NCBI GenBank assembly: GCA_004555145.1
Contig: SFJB01000071.1
Location: 1 to 9,186 of the forward strand
DNA length: 9,186 nt
Direction: 5' to 3'
DNA from: Bacteroidales bacterium
GTDB lineage: Bacteria > Bacteroidota > Bacteroidia > Bacteroidales > UBA932
The notes under the pieces were generated by a model, which saw only the letters and a list, made by a program, of their open reading frames with translations, was not told the DNA's origin and searched no databases. Each line of letters opens with the position of its first letter. Position 1 is the stretch's first letter. The translations under genes and the position numbers were made by a program. This document shows positions 1-6,713 of the stretch, piece by piece.

Positions 1-1
1 G

Positions 2-235
2 CGTCTCGACTACTGCTTCACCCCTACTGCTGACGGCGATCCCGAAGCCGATACCGTACGCGCCAGCTACTCCTGCGACGGCGAGAGCTGGATTCCTGCC
101 GGGGACTTCGCCCTCAAGATGCGTTTCTCCCTGGATTATTTCACGGGATACAGGACTGCACTCTACTGCTACACCTCCTCCGAGGATGGCGGGTACGCGG
201 ATTTCGACTTCTTCCATCAGGAAACTATACTATGA
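2..235 (+). CDS. C-terminal fragment of a GH43-type beta-xylosidase (partial, 5' end outside window)
   Basis: An open frame enters from the left edge and stops at TGA 233-235, giving 77 residues. The last third reads GYRTALYCYTSSEDGGYADF, followed by DFFHQ. This matches the end of the concanavalin-like C-terminal domain of GH43 beta-xylosidases/arabinofuranosidases, where a G-x-R-x-A-L-(F/Y)-x-Y segment precedes a Gly-Gly-x-x-DFD-x-F ending. Family knowledge: these enzymes trim xylose or arabinose from xylo-oligosaccharides. The placement just upstream of xylulokinase, xylose isomerase and a xylose transporter fits that role. The catalytic five-bladed propeller lies outside the window, so the exact specificity and any signal peptide cannot be seen. 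No terminator is evident before the tRNA that follows on the other strand. Confidence 0.7.
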   Translation, partial: RLDYCFTPTADGDPEADTVRASYSCDGESWIPAGDFALKMRFSLDYFTGYRTALYCYTSSEDGGYADFDFFHQETIL

Positions 236-262
236 GAAGGGGGAGGCAAGTTTTTGAGTTTG

Positions 263-333
263 AGCGGGATACGGGAGTCGGACCCGCCTCCTTGGCTTGG
301 GAAGCCAATGCACTACCGATGTGCTAATCCCGC
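263..333 (-). tRNA. tRNA-Gly (anticodon CCC)
   Basis: On the - strand a full 71-nt cloverleaf folds. It has a 7-bp acceptor stem GCGGGAT/ATCCCGC, D stem GCAC/GTGC, anticodon stem TTGGC/GCCAA with loop TTCCCAA (anticodon CCC), a 4-nt variable loop and T stem GCGGG/CCCGT with one G-U pair. The discriminator is T, and the 3' CCA is not encoded (the next bases are CAA). The T loop reads TCCGACT, so position 55 is C rather than the near-universal T that becomes pseudouridine. The gene lies antisense between the GH43 gene and xylB, so transcription running from GH43 into the xyl operon would cross it in antisense. Confidence 0.93.
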
Positions 334-352
334 TTTTGAGATTCTTCCCGTG

Positions 353-384
353 CAAATCTACGAAAATTTATGTAAATTTGAAAA
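353..384 (-). promoter_or_regulatory. Putative promoter of tRNA-Gly (Bacteroidetes type)
   Basis: The - strand has TAGATTTG (360 to 353), a full match to the Bacteroidetes -7 element TAnnTTTG. A T-rich -33-like TTTT lies 20 bp upstream (384-381). The predicted start would be around 345-348, about 12-15 nt before the mature tRNA 5' end at 333. The -33 match is only partial. Confidence 0.45.
373..380 (+). promoter_or_regulatory. Putative -7 element of the xyl operon promoter
   Basis: TAAATTTG matches the Bacteroidetes -7 consensus TAnnTTTG exactly and sits 25 bp before the xylB ATG, which predicts a short leader. No convincing -33 TTTG is present at the expected distance; that position (about 349-353) overlaps the -7 box of the divergent tRNA promoter. 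A weak -33 would suit an activator-dependent promoter, but this is inference. No operator palindrome was recognised. Confidence 0.45.
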
Positions 385-404
385 ATAAATAAACCACATA
401 CAAA

Positions 405-1886
405 ATGTATTCTCTCGGAATTGACGTTGGTTCGTCTTCAGTAAAGGTTGCTCTGCTCGACATCGAGAGCGGAAAGTGCGTGTGTTCATCCACGAATCCC
501 AAGGTAGAGGCCCCGATCATTGCAGAACGCAAGGGATGGGCCGAGCAGGACCCTCAGTCCTGGTGGAATTATCTCTGCGAAGGCGTCAAGGATATGGCTC
601 GCGACCACGATATGTCCCAGGTCGCTGCAATAGGAATCTCATATCAGATGCACGGACTGGTGGCAATCGACAAGGATTGCAAGCCTGTGCGCAACTCCAT
701 AATATGGTGCGACTCCCGTGCCGTGGAAATAGGAGCCGCAGCCCTCGAAGGCATAGGCTACGAGAAGTGTATGTCCAGCCTTCTCAATTCTCCGGGCAAT
801 TTCACCGCTTCCAAGCTTGCCTGGGTGAAGAAGAACGAGCCTCAGGTATATGAAAGGATATGCAAATTCATGCTCCCGGGCGACTACATTGCCTATCTGC
901 TTACGGGAGAGGTGACAACCACTGCCACGGGGCTCTCCGAAGGCATACTCTGGGATTTCAAGAACAACTCAAGGGCCGATTTCGTCGCAGAATACTACGG
1001 CATAGAGAAGGACAAGTTCTCCGATATAGTTCCTGCTGTGGGCATCCAGGCGCGCACTTCAAGGCAAGTCGAGGAGCTCCTCGGCATCCCTGAGGGCACC
1101 CCTGTCTCCTACAGGGCCGGCGACCAGCCGAACAATGCTTTCTCCCTGAACGTGCTCCGTCCGGGTGAGATTGCTGCCACCGGCGGCACCAGCGGTGTAG
1201 TGTACGGCGTGACTGAGCTCCCCAAGGCCGACCCTCAGTCCAGGGTTAACACCTTCCTGCACGTCACCGGTTCCGATGAGCCGAGGATGGGTGTGCTCCT
1301 GTGCATCAATGGCACCGGTATAATGAACTCCTGGGCTCACAAGAACGTCGCCTTCGATATGAGTTACCCTGAGATGAACGAGCTCGCCGCCACCGCCCCT
1401 GTGGGCTCCGACGGATTGCTCGTGCTCCCGTTCGGCAACGGTGCCGAGCGTGTGCTCGCCAACAGGAACGTGGGTGCCAAGCTCGCCGGAATCGACCTCG
1501 TGCGCCACTCCAGGGCACATATCCTCCGTGCGGTGCAGGAGGGAATCGCCTTCTCCTTCCGCTACGGCATAGATATAATGAAGGACCTCGGATTGCGTCC
1601 TAACGTCATCCGTGCAGGCAAGGCCAATATGTTCCTCAGCCCTCTGTTCCGCAGCACCCTCGCCACTCTGTGCGATGCCCGCATAGAGCTCTTCGACACT
1701 GACGGTTCCCTGGGTGCAGCCCGCGGCGCCGCCCTCGGAGCTGGAATTTACAAGAACGCCGACGAGGCCTTCGCTACCCTCGAGAGACTCGACGTCATCG
1801 AACCGGCCGCAAGCTGGAAGGATGCCCTCGAAGAGGCATACGCAAACTGGAAGGCCGAGGTTGAAAAATCAATCGCAGAAAAATAA
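405..1886 (+). CDS. xylB: Xylulokinase
   Basis: This 493-residue protein has the normal length for FGGY-family xylulokinases, which phosphorylate D-xylulose with ATP to xylulose 5-phosphate in the cytoplasm. The N-terminal phosphate-binding strand reads [16 protein letters not shown] (residues 4-19). The sugar-binding Met82-His83 lies in QMHG. The catalytic Asp is Asp240 in AGDQPNNA, and the ATP-domain segment [11 protein letters not shown] is at 254-264. The FGGY C-terminal region includes [14 protein letters not shown] and [14 protein letters not shown]. The ATG at 405 is the first in frame and follows an A-rich leader without Shine-Dalgarno, as is usual in Bacteroidota. It is the first gene of a xylB-xylA-transporter operon, with 32 nt to the next start. 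A related FGGY kinase such as ribulokinase is unlikely given the next gene. Confidence 0.95.
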   Translation: MYSLGIDVGSSSVKVALLDIESGKCVCSSTNPKVEAPIIAERKGWAEQDPQSWWNYLCEGVKDMARDHDMSQVAAIGISYQMHGLVAIDKDCKPVRNSIIWCDSRAVEIGAAALEGIGYEKCMSSLLNSPGNFTASKLAWVKKNEPQVYERICKFMLPGDYIAYLLTGEVTTTATGLSEGILWDFKNNSRADFVAEYYGIEKDKFSDIVPAVGIQARTSRQVEELLGIPEGTPVSYRAGDQPNNAFSLNVLRPGEIAATGGTSGVVYGVTELPKADPQSRVNTFLHVTGSDEPRMGVLLCINGTGIMNSWAHKNVAFDMSYPEMNELAATAPVGSDGLLVLPFGNGAERVLANRNVGAKLAGIDLVRHSRAHILRAVQEGIAFSFRYGIDIMKDLGLRPNVIRAGKANMFLSPLFRSTLATLCDARIELFDTDGSLGAARGAALGAGIYKNADEAFATLERLDVIEPAASWKDALEEAYANWKAEVEKSIAEK

Positions 1887-1918
1887 CAATCAACAATCAC
1901 AATTTTCTACAAACTAAT

Positions 1919-3232
1919 ATGGCAAACAAAGAGTATTTCCCACAGTTGGGACAGATCAAGTTTGAGGGCGTTGAATCAAAGAACCCTCTTGCATTCCGTT
2001 ATTACAATCCTGAGCAGGTAGTTGCCGGCAAGAAGATGAAGGACTGGTTCAAGTTCTCAATGGCATGGTGGCACACTCTCTGCGCTGAGGGAGCCGACCA
2101 GTTCGGCGGCGGCACCAAGACCTTCCCATGGAACCAGGGTGCGACTGCAATCGAAAGGGCAAAGAACAAGATGGATGCAGGCTTCGAGATCATGCAGAAG
2201 CTGGGCATAGAGTATTACTGCTTCCACGATGTGGATCTCGTGGACGAGGCACCATGCCCTGAGGAATACGAGGCCAATCTCAAGGAAATCGTTGCATACG
2301 CAAAGCAGAAGCAGGCCGAAACCGGCATCAAGCTCCTCTGGGGCACCGCCAACGTATTCGGCAACAAGCGCTATATGAACGGTGCATCCACCAACCCTGA
2401 TTTCGACGTGGCTGCACGCGCAATGCTGCAGATCAAGAACGCCATCGACGCCACCATCGAGCTCGGCGGTGACTGCTACGTGTTCTGGGGTGGACGTGAG
2501 GGCTATATGAGCCTCCTCAACACCGATATGAAGCGCGAGAAGGAGCACATGGCCACCATGCTCAGAATGGCACGCGACTATGCCCGCGCCAAGGGCTTCA
2601 AGGGCACCTTCCTCATCGAGCCTAAGCCGATGGAGCCTTCAAAGCATCAGTATGACGTTGACACTGAGACCGTTATCGGCTTCCTCCGCGCCAACGGACT
2701 CGACAAGGACTTCAAGGTAAACATCGAGGTTAACCACGCCACCCTCGCCGGCCACACCTTCGAGCACGAGCTCCAGTGCGCTACCGACGCCGGCATGCTC
2801 GGCTCCATCGATGCCAACCGCGGTGATGCACAGAACGGCTGGGATACCGACCAGTTCCCTATCGACATCTATGAGCTCGCCCAGGCTATGATGGTCATCA
2901 TCAAGAACGGCGGACTTGTGGGAGGCACCAACTTCGACGCCAAGACCCGCCGCAACTCCACCGACCTCGAGGACATCTTCATCGCTCACGTAAGTGCAAT
3001 GGACATTATGGCCCGCGCACTCCTCGTAGCCGCTGACCTCCTTGAGAAGTCTCCTATCCCTGCAATGATCAAGGAGCGCTACGCTTCCTATGACAGCGGT
3101 CTCGGAAAGGACTTCGAGGACGGCAAGCTCACCCTCGAACAGGTTGCCGACTATGCCCGCAAGAACGGAGAGCCTAAGCTCACCAGCGGCAAGCAGGAGC
3201 TCTACGAGGCTATCGTAAATATGTACATCTAG
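1919..3232 (+). CDS. xylA: Xylose isomerase
   Basis: D-xylose to D-xylulose isomerase, 437 residues, the size of the class II enzymes found in Bacteroidetes and in anaerobic fungi such as Piromyces. The catalytic His103 and Asp106 lie in FHDVDL. The metal and substrate ligands are visible as Glu234 and Lys236 ([15 protein letters not shown]), Glu270 and His273 ([13 protein letters not shown]), Asp298, Asp309 and Asp311 (NGWDTDQFP) and Asp340 ([13 protein letters not shown]). The family signature VFWGGREGY is at 188-196. The expected activity is divalent-metal dependent and cytoplasmic. There is no Shine-Dalgarno before the ATG. The stop is TAG, which shows that TAG terminates translation in this genome. 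The transporter gene begins 11 nt after the stop, so co-translation or co-transcription is very likely. Confidence 0.97.
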   Translation: MANKEYFPQLGQIKFEGVESKNPLAFRYYNPEQVVAGKKMKDWFKFSMAWWHTLCAEGADQFGGGTKTFPWNQGATAIERAKNKMDAGFEIMQKLGIEYYCFHDVDLVDEAPCPEEYEANLKEIVAYAKQKQAETGIKLLWGTANVFGNKRYMNGASTNPDFDVAARAMLQIKNAIDATIELGGDCYVFWGGREGYMSLLNTDMKREKEHMATMLRMARDYARAKGFKGTFLIEPKPMEPSKHQYDVDTETVIGFLRANGLDKDFKVNIEVNHATLAGHTFEHELQCATDAGMLGSIDANRGDAQNGWDTDQFPIDIYELAQAMMVIIKNGGLVGGTNFDAKTRRNSTDLEDIFIAHVSAMDIMARALLVAADLLEKSPIPAMIKERYASYDSGLGKDFEDGKLTLEQVADYARKNGEPKLTSGKQELYEAIVNMYI

Positions 3233-3243
3233 TCTCCGGACCT

Positions 3244-4710
3244 ATGCAGGAAAAAGGTTCCAAAACTTATCTGTTCGGCATTGTCCTGGTGGCTGTGCTC
3301 GGCGGTCTGCTCTTCGGATACGACACCGCCGTGATATCAGGTGCTGAGAGAGGTCTTCAGGCATTCTTCATGGGTGCCGAGGACTTCTCCTATACCAGCT
3401 TCCTGCACGGCATCACTTCCTCCAGCGCCCTGTTGGGCTGCATCATAGGAAGTGCCATTTCCGGATTCATGGCCGGCAGGTTCGGCCGCAAGAAGAGCCT
3501 CTTCGTTGCAGGTATCTGTTTCTTCCTCAGCGCTGCGGGCTCCTATTATCCGGAATTCCTTTTCTTCTCCAAGGGAGAGCCTTCCTTCCAGCTCTGGATC
3601 GCCTTCAACCTCTACAGGGTGCTCGGCGGCATAGGCGTGGGTATAGCTTCCGCCATCTGCCCTATGTACATTGCCGAGGTCGCTCCTGCTGACAAGCGCG
3701 GTTCCCTGGTATCCTGGAACCAGTTCGCCATCATCTTTGGCCAGCTCGTGGTGTACTTCGTGAACCTCGTGATTCTCGGAGACCACATCGCTCCAAAGAT
3801 GGAATCCATGGCAGAGGGCATCAACCGCATCATCAATGCGGAGGAGCTGCTTACTGACGGCAACTGGAGCGTAACCACAGGATGGAGACTCATGTTCGGT
3901 TCCGAATGCGTGCCTGCAGCCCTCTTCACCCTCCTCATACTGCTCGTGCCAGAGACCCCTCGCTACCTGGCGATGGTGGGCAAGGACGACAAGGCGCTCT
4001 CAGTGCTTAGCAAGATCAACGGTGCGGAAGCCGCCAAGGCCACCCTCGCCGAGATCAAGAACACCGTGAGCGAGAAGAAGGAGAAGCTGCTCGCCTATGG
4101 AGCGCTGGTGATATTCGTCGGCATCATGCTGAGCGTATTCCAGCAGATCGTAGGCATCAATGCCGTGCTCTACTATGCTCCGCGCATCTTCGAATCCATG
4201 GGAATGGGCAACCCTATGACACAGACCGTGCTCATGGGAATCGTGAACATCACCTTCACCCTCGTTGCCATCTTCACCGTGGAGAAGCTCGGCCGCAAGC
4301 CGCTGCTCATCACCGGTTCGCTCGGCATGGCTCTCGGCGCCCTGGGCGTTGCCCTCGCCGCAGTGCTCCCGGGTCTCCCTGGCATCGTGGGCGTAATCAG
4401 CATTATGGTGTACTCGGCTTCCTTTATGTTCAGCTGGGGCCCGATATGCTGGGTGCTCATCTCTGAAATCTTCCCTAACACTATCCGCGGTGCCGCTGTG
4501 GCTATTGCAGTGGCCTTCCAGTGGATCTCCAACTTCGTTGTCAGCTCGACCTTCGTGCCGATGTACGACTGGAGCCCTGCATTCACATACGGCCTTTACT
4601 GCGTGATGTGCGTGCTCGCCGCTCTCTTCGTCTGGAAGCTCGTGCCTGAGACCAAGGGCAAGACCCTTGAGGATATGACCGCGCTCTGGAGAAACAGGAA
4701 CAAAAAGTAA
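3244..4710 (+). CDS. xylE: D-xylose/H+ symporter (MFS sugar porter, XylE-like)
   Basis: A 488-residue inner-membrane MFS sugar porter with twelve predicted helices. Signatures are GGLLFGYDTAVISGA near the N-terminus (Asp27, the proton-coupling position in XylE), RFGRKKS after TM2, PETPRYL (236-242) before the cytoplasmic loop, EKLGRKPLL after TM8 and PETKGKTLEDM at the end. Residues that bind xylose in E. coli XylE have matching counterparts: Gln167 (NQFAIIFGQ), Gln300-Gln301 and Asn306 (QQIVGINA), Trp403 (SWGPICWVL), and Gln426-Trp427. This argues for xylose, although glucose or arabinose transport by a close relative cannot be excluded. It is the last gene of the operon and is followed by a strong terminator. 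The gene symbol follows functional similarity. Confidence 0.9.
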   Translation: MQEKGSKTYLFGIVLVAVLGGLLFGYDTAVISGAERGLQAFFMGAEDFSYTSFLHGITSSSALLGCIIGSAISGFMAGRFGRKKSLFVAGICFFLSAAGSYYPEFLFFSKGEPSFQLWIAFNLYRVLGGIGVGIASAICPMYIAEVAPADKRGSLVSWNQFAIIFGQLVVYFVNLVILGDHIAPKMESMAEGINRIINAEELLTDGNWSVTTGWRLMFGSECVPAALFTLLILLVPETPRYLAMVGKDDKALSVLSKINGAEAAKATLAEIKNTVSEKKEKLLAYGALVIFVGIMLSVFQQIVGINAVLYYAPRIFESMGMGNPMTQTVLMGIVNITFTLVAIFTVEKLGRKPLLITGSLGMALGALGVALAAVLPGLPGIVGVISIMVYSASFMFSWGPICWVLISEIFPNTIRGAAVAIAVAFQWISNFVVSSTFVPMYDWSPAFTYGLYCVMCVLAALFVWKLVPETKGKTLEDMTALWRNRNKK

Positions 4711-4766
4711 CTTTCCCCTTAAGTTCCCAACACGAGATAGCGTTAGTTGGTCATAGTATTACCACA

Positions 4767-4803
4767 AGGTCCCGCAGGCGTTCGCTGGCGGGACCTATTT
4801 TAT
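4767..4803 (+). terminator. Rho-independent terminator of the xyl operon
   Basis: A perfect 9-bp stem AGGTCCCGC (4767-4775) pairs with GCGGGACCT (4788-4796). The enclosed GCGTTCGC can extend the hairpin, and ATTTTATT follows directly. It lies 57 nt after the transporter stop, with nothing coding in between. Confidence 0.85.
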
Positions 4804-4804
4804 T

Positions 4805-5008
4805 GGGGCTCCGCCCCAAACCCTTCTGTACTGGGGTTCCACCCCAAGCCCCGGCGCCCCTCAAGCCCTTTCCAACTTTGCTGCGCAAAGTCACGGGCCG
4901 GGGCGGTCCGCTGATGCGGACTTCTAGTACCGGGACCCAAGCGTGGTAATACGCGAAGCTATCGCACGGGCCAAACCCTGCTTTCGCTCCGCGGCCGCCT
5001 GATGGCGG
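4805..5008. repeat. Cluster of short-loop hairpins downstream of the xyl operon
   Basis: Four close-set perfect hairpins follow the terminator: GGGGC-TCC-GCCCC (4805-4817), TGGGGT-TCC-ACCCCA (4832-4846), ACTTTGC-TGC-GCAAAGT (4875-4891) and GTCCGC-TGAT-GCGGAC (4906-4921). After a gap comes CCGCC-TGAT-GGCGG (4995-5008). Loops are only 3-4 nt and are reused (TCC twice, TGAT twice). No ORF here resembles a protein I recognise. The hairpins may be genome-dispersed intergenic palindromes or a decayed structured RNA; neither is proven. Confidence 0.5.
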
Positions 5009-5116
5009 GTGAGGTGCCGGGTACAAGCGAGGCGATTTGCGGGCGGAGGCGAGGGCCATCGCGCAGGACACCGGGCTCAGGCCTGGGCAAGGGCTCAGGC
5101 TAACCCCGAACAGCCC
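5009..5116. other. Non-coding linker with two GGGCTCAGG motifs
   Basis: There is no credible gene. GGGCTCAGG occurs at about 5085 and again about 18 bp later. The same 9-mer opens several units of the array that starts at 5418, so this stretch may be an eroded outlying part of that array, now separated from it by the 165-bp palindromic element. Confidence 0.3.
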
Positions 5117-5281
5117 TTCGTGAAATTCACCTGCGCACGACCACTATTGATTATCAAGAAGTTACACCCTCTGAACTGCGCAGGTGAGCACAATTTGCCT
5201 CCACCTGCAACACTCTAAAAAGTTAATATATTGATATTTAATTGGTTAGCAAAACGGGATGTTGCAGGTGAATTTCACGAA
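5117..5281. mobile_element. 165-bp MITE-like element with nested inverted repeats
   Basis: The ends are perfect 18-bp inverted repeats, TTCGTGAAATTCACCTGC (5117-5134) and its reverse complement at 5264-5281. The bases GCCC flank both sides, a possible 4-bp target duplication, although if the repeat is counted as 19 bp the duplication shrinks to CC. Inside are two further palindromes: TCACCTGCGCA (5127-5137) with TGCGCAGGTGA (5177-5187), and CACCTGCAACA (5202-5212) with TGTTGCAGGTG (5260-5270). The arm bases that differ between the two palindromes change on both sides, so pairing is kept. The interior (5213-5255) is much more AT-rich than the surroundings. No transposase is encoded. A structured RNA or a recombination site of the attC type is an alternative. 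Confidence 0.45.
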
Positions 5282-5417
5282 GCCCAAGCGTGGCGATTCA
5301 TGGTCAAAGGTGCGAACGACGGCTTAGCAAGGTTGCAAGCAAGGCTGCCCCGGTGCGCTAAGCGCAGGGCTGACAGGTCAGGGCATGCATGGCACCCGCG
5401 CCTGAGAGCGGGCCTGC
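5282..5417. other. Linker with a degenerate leading unit of the downstream array
   Basis: No gene is seen. CCCAAGCGTGG at 5283-5293 repeats exactly the 11-mer at 4936-4946, one copy on each side of the 165-bp element. From 5367 (GGGCTGACAGG) to 5417 (ending GCCTGC) the sequence has the length (51) and the end of a short array unit, so it is probably an eroded unit zero. Confidence 0.3.
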
Positions 5418-6103
5418 GGGCTCAGAAAGCCGAGATTTAATCCCGGGAGGGCCCTGGAATGTGGTGCAGAAGGGGTGTTTGGGCTCAGGAATGCCAAAAT
5501 TGATCCCGCGAGGCCGTCAGGAAATGGCTGAGGGCTCAGATTGACTGAATTTGAGCCCGTGAAGGCTGCCCGAGACTGGTTGAGAGGGGCAAACGGGATT
5601 GAAATCGCTGATTCTGAGCCAGAGTGCGATGCCTGGAAGGTCCTGCGGGCTCGGAAATGGCGTTTTTGCTCCCAGAATGGCCTAGAAAGGGGCTGCGGAA
5701 GGGTAGTTTTGGCTCAGAACCTGCGAAATTGATCCCGAGAGGCCCTCGGAAGGGTCGAATGGGATTGAAAATGCCGATTTTGCTCCCGGAAGGGCCCTGG
5801 AATGTGGTACGGAAGGGGTGTTTGGGCTCAGGAATGCCAAAATTGATCCCGTGAGGCCATCTGGAAATGCCTGCGGGCTCAGAATGATTGATTTTGATCC
5901 CGGGATGGCCTTAAAATGGGGTGCAGAAGGGGAGTTTGGGCTCAGGAATGCCAAAATTGAGCCCGGGAGGCCACTGGGAAGGGCTTTGAGGATCAGAATG
6001 ACTGATTTTGATCCCCGAAGGGGCCTGGCGGGGTAGGTGCAGAGGGCTAAATGGGATCAAAAATGCCGAATATGCTCCCGAGCGAGAAGTTCAAGGCAGC
6101 GCA
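5418..6103. repeat. Degenerate higher-order tandem array, alternating 63- and 51-bp units (114-bp period)
   Basis: About twelve units begin with a variant of GGGCTCAG-AATGCC-AAA followed by TTGATCCCG and AGGCC. Unit starts are 5418, 5481, 5532, 5595, 5647, 5710, 5761, 5824, 5875, 5938, 5989 and 6053. Lengths are 63, 51, 63, 52, 63, 51, 63, 51, 63, 51, 64 and a last partial unit, a strict long/short alternation. The unit core is an imperfect palindrome, GGG(C/A)TCA facing TGA(G/T)CCC. Short ORFs on both strands inherit a 38-residue repeat because 114 is a multiple of three, but none has a start, a long span or a familiar fold, and in-frame stops occur in the units at 5481 and 5647. It is not a CRISPR array because the inter-core segments are related to one another. 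Function unknown. Confidence 0.8.
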
Positions 6104-6154
6104 GGGGAGGAGTTTGAGCAGGGGAGGAGTTTGAGCAGGGGAGGAGTTTGAGTA
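6104..6154. repeat. 17-bp tandem repeat, three copies
   Basis: GGGGAGGAGTTTGAGCA occurs at 6104-6120 and 6121-6137, with a third copy ending GTA at 6138-6154. It abuts the end of the 63/51-bp array. Its GGGGAG-AGTTTG core resembles the GGGGAGTTTGGG at the 9th/10th unit boundary of the array (about 5929-5940), so it may be a local slippage product of that sequence. It ends 11 bp past the stop of the DUF2721 gene on the - strand. Confidence 0.9.
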
Positions 6155-6165
6155 CAAGCCGGGAC

Positions 6166-6588
6166 TCAGCGCCCAGGGCCTTCCATATCCTGGAGGTGGA
6201 GCTCGAGGGCGCGGGTGGAGATGAGGAGTTCAGCGACCGAGAGGCAGAGCGAGGCAATGAGCAGGAGCAGTGCCACCCCGAAGCAGAGCACGGCTACGGT
6301 GCGCAAGTCAATGAAGGTCAAGAACATCGACACCACGCACAGAAGCAGACTGCTGATGCACAGGAGCTGCATCAGACGTGTGAGGTTCAACCTCTTGCGC
6401 AGGTTGCTGATCTGCGCCGCCGTGACTTCCGAGCGCCTGGCGACATACTCGTCCTTGAGTTTGCGCACGAGAGTGGCGTAGGAGAGGAAACGGTTGGTGT
6501 ATGCGAGCATAATGAGCGACACCGCCGAGAACAGCAGGGTAGGGGTGACCAGACTGAACTGGTCCATTATTGCAGTGAGCCTTTCCAT
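6166..6588 (-). CDS. DUF2721-type small membrane protein
   Basis: A 140-residue protein from ATG 6588-6586. An in-frame TTG three codons upstream is a less likely start. Three hydrophobic segments are seen at roughly residues 12-34, 72-94 and 98-120. Between TM1 and TM2 is a basic amphipathic stretch (LRKRLNLTRLMQ). The order TPTLLFSAVSLIMLAYTNRF, then an LRKRL segment, then VAELLISTRALELHL near the end matches the DUF2721 family, whose function is not established. There is no Shine-Dalgarno. It is preceded by the truncated nucleotidyltransferase gene and a 125-bp gap with a hairpin, and it looks intact. Location: inner membrane by prediction. Confidence 0.8.
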   Translation of the reverse strand: MERLTAIMDQFSLVTPTLLFSAVSLIMLAYTNRFLSYATLVRKLKDEYVARRSEVTAAQISNLRKRLNLTRLMQLLCISSLLLCVVSMFLTFIDLRTVAVLCFGVALLLLIASLCLSVAELLISTRALELHLQDMEGPGR

Positions 6589-6648
6589 ATAACACAAGTT
6601 TTGCGATTATATAATTCTTTGTTAATTAAGGCCTTGTGCAGGTTTACC

Positions 6649-6676
6649 AAGCTTTGGCTCACTGCGGCCAAAGTTT
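6649..6676. terminator. Inverted repeat between the nucleotidyltransferase remnant and the DUF2721 gene (possible weak terminator)
   Basis: AAGCTTTGGC (6649-6658) and GCCAAAGTTT (6667-6676) pair over 10 positions with one mismatch or wobble and an 8-nt loop. Either strand ends in only a short T stretch, so termination is uncertain. The rest of this 125-bp gap is AT-rich near the DUF2721 start, and no TAnnTTTG element was found there. Confidence 0.3.
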
Positions 6677-6713
6677 AGCCTCTGCGCGGCTCTCATTGTG
6701 GCCCATGCTCGGG

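Noticed and set aside
5117..5281. Integron attC sites
   Set aside because: The two nested palindromes have attC-like geometry, but no GTTRRRY/RYYYAAC core pair and no integrase or cassette were seen.
4751..5440. Short ORFs of 69-106 residues between the xyl terminator and the array
   Set aside because: Low-complexity, palindrome-derived translations with no motif and no initiation signals.
5624..6036. Genes inside the repeat array (several ORFs of 60-90 codons on both strands)
   Set aside because: They are by-products of a period divisible by three; all have the same repetitive character in several frames, with no plausible start, and in-frame stops elsewhere in the array.
5418..6103. CRISPR array
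   Set aside because: The segments between the conserved cores are related to each other and alternate in two lengths, the cores vary in sequence, and no cas gene is present.
6148..6678. 176-residue + strand ORF and shorter overlapping frames
   Set aside because: They are antisense to the DUF2721 gene, whose - strand frame has three hydrophobic segments and family-like motifs.
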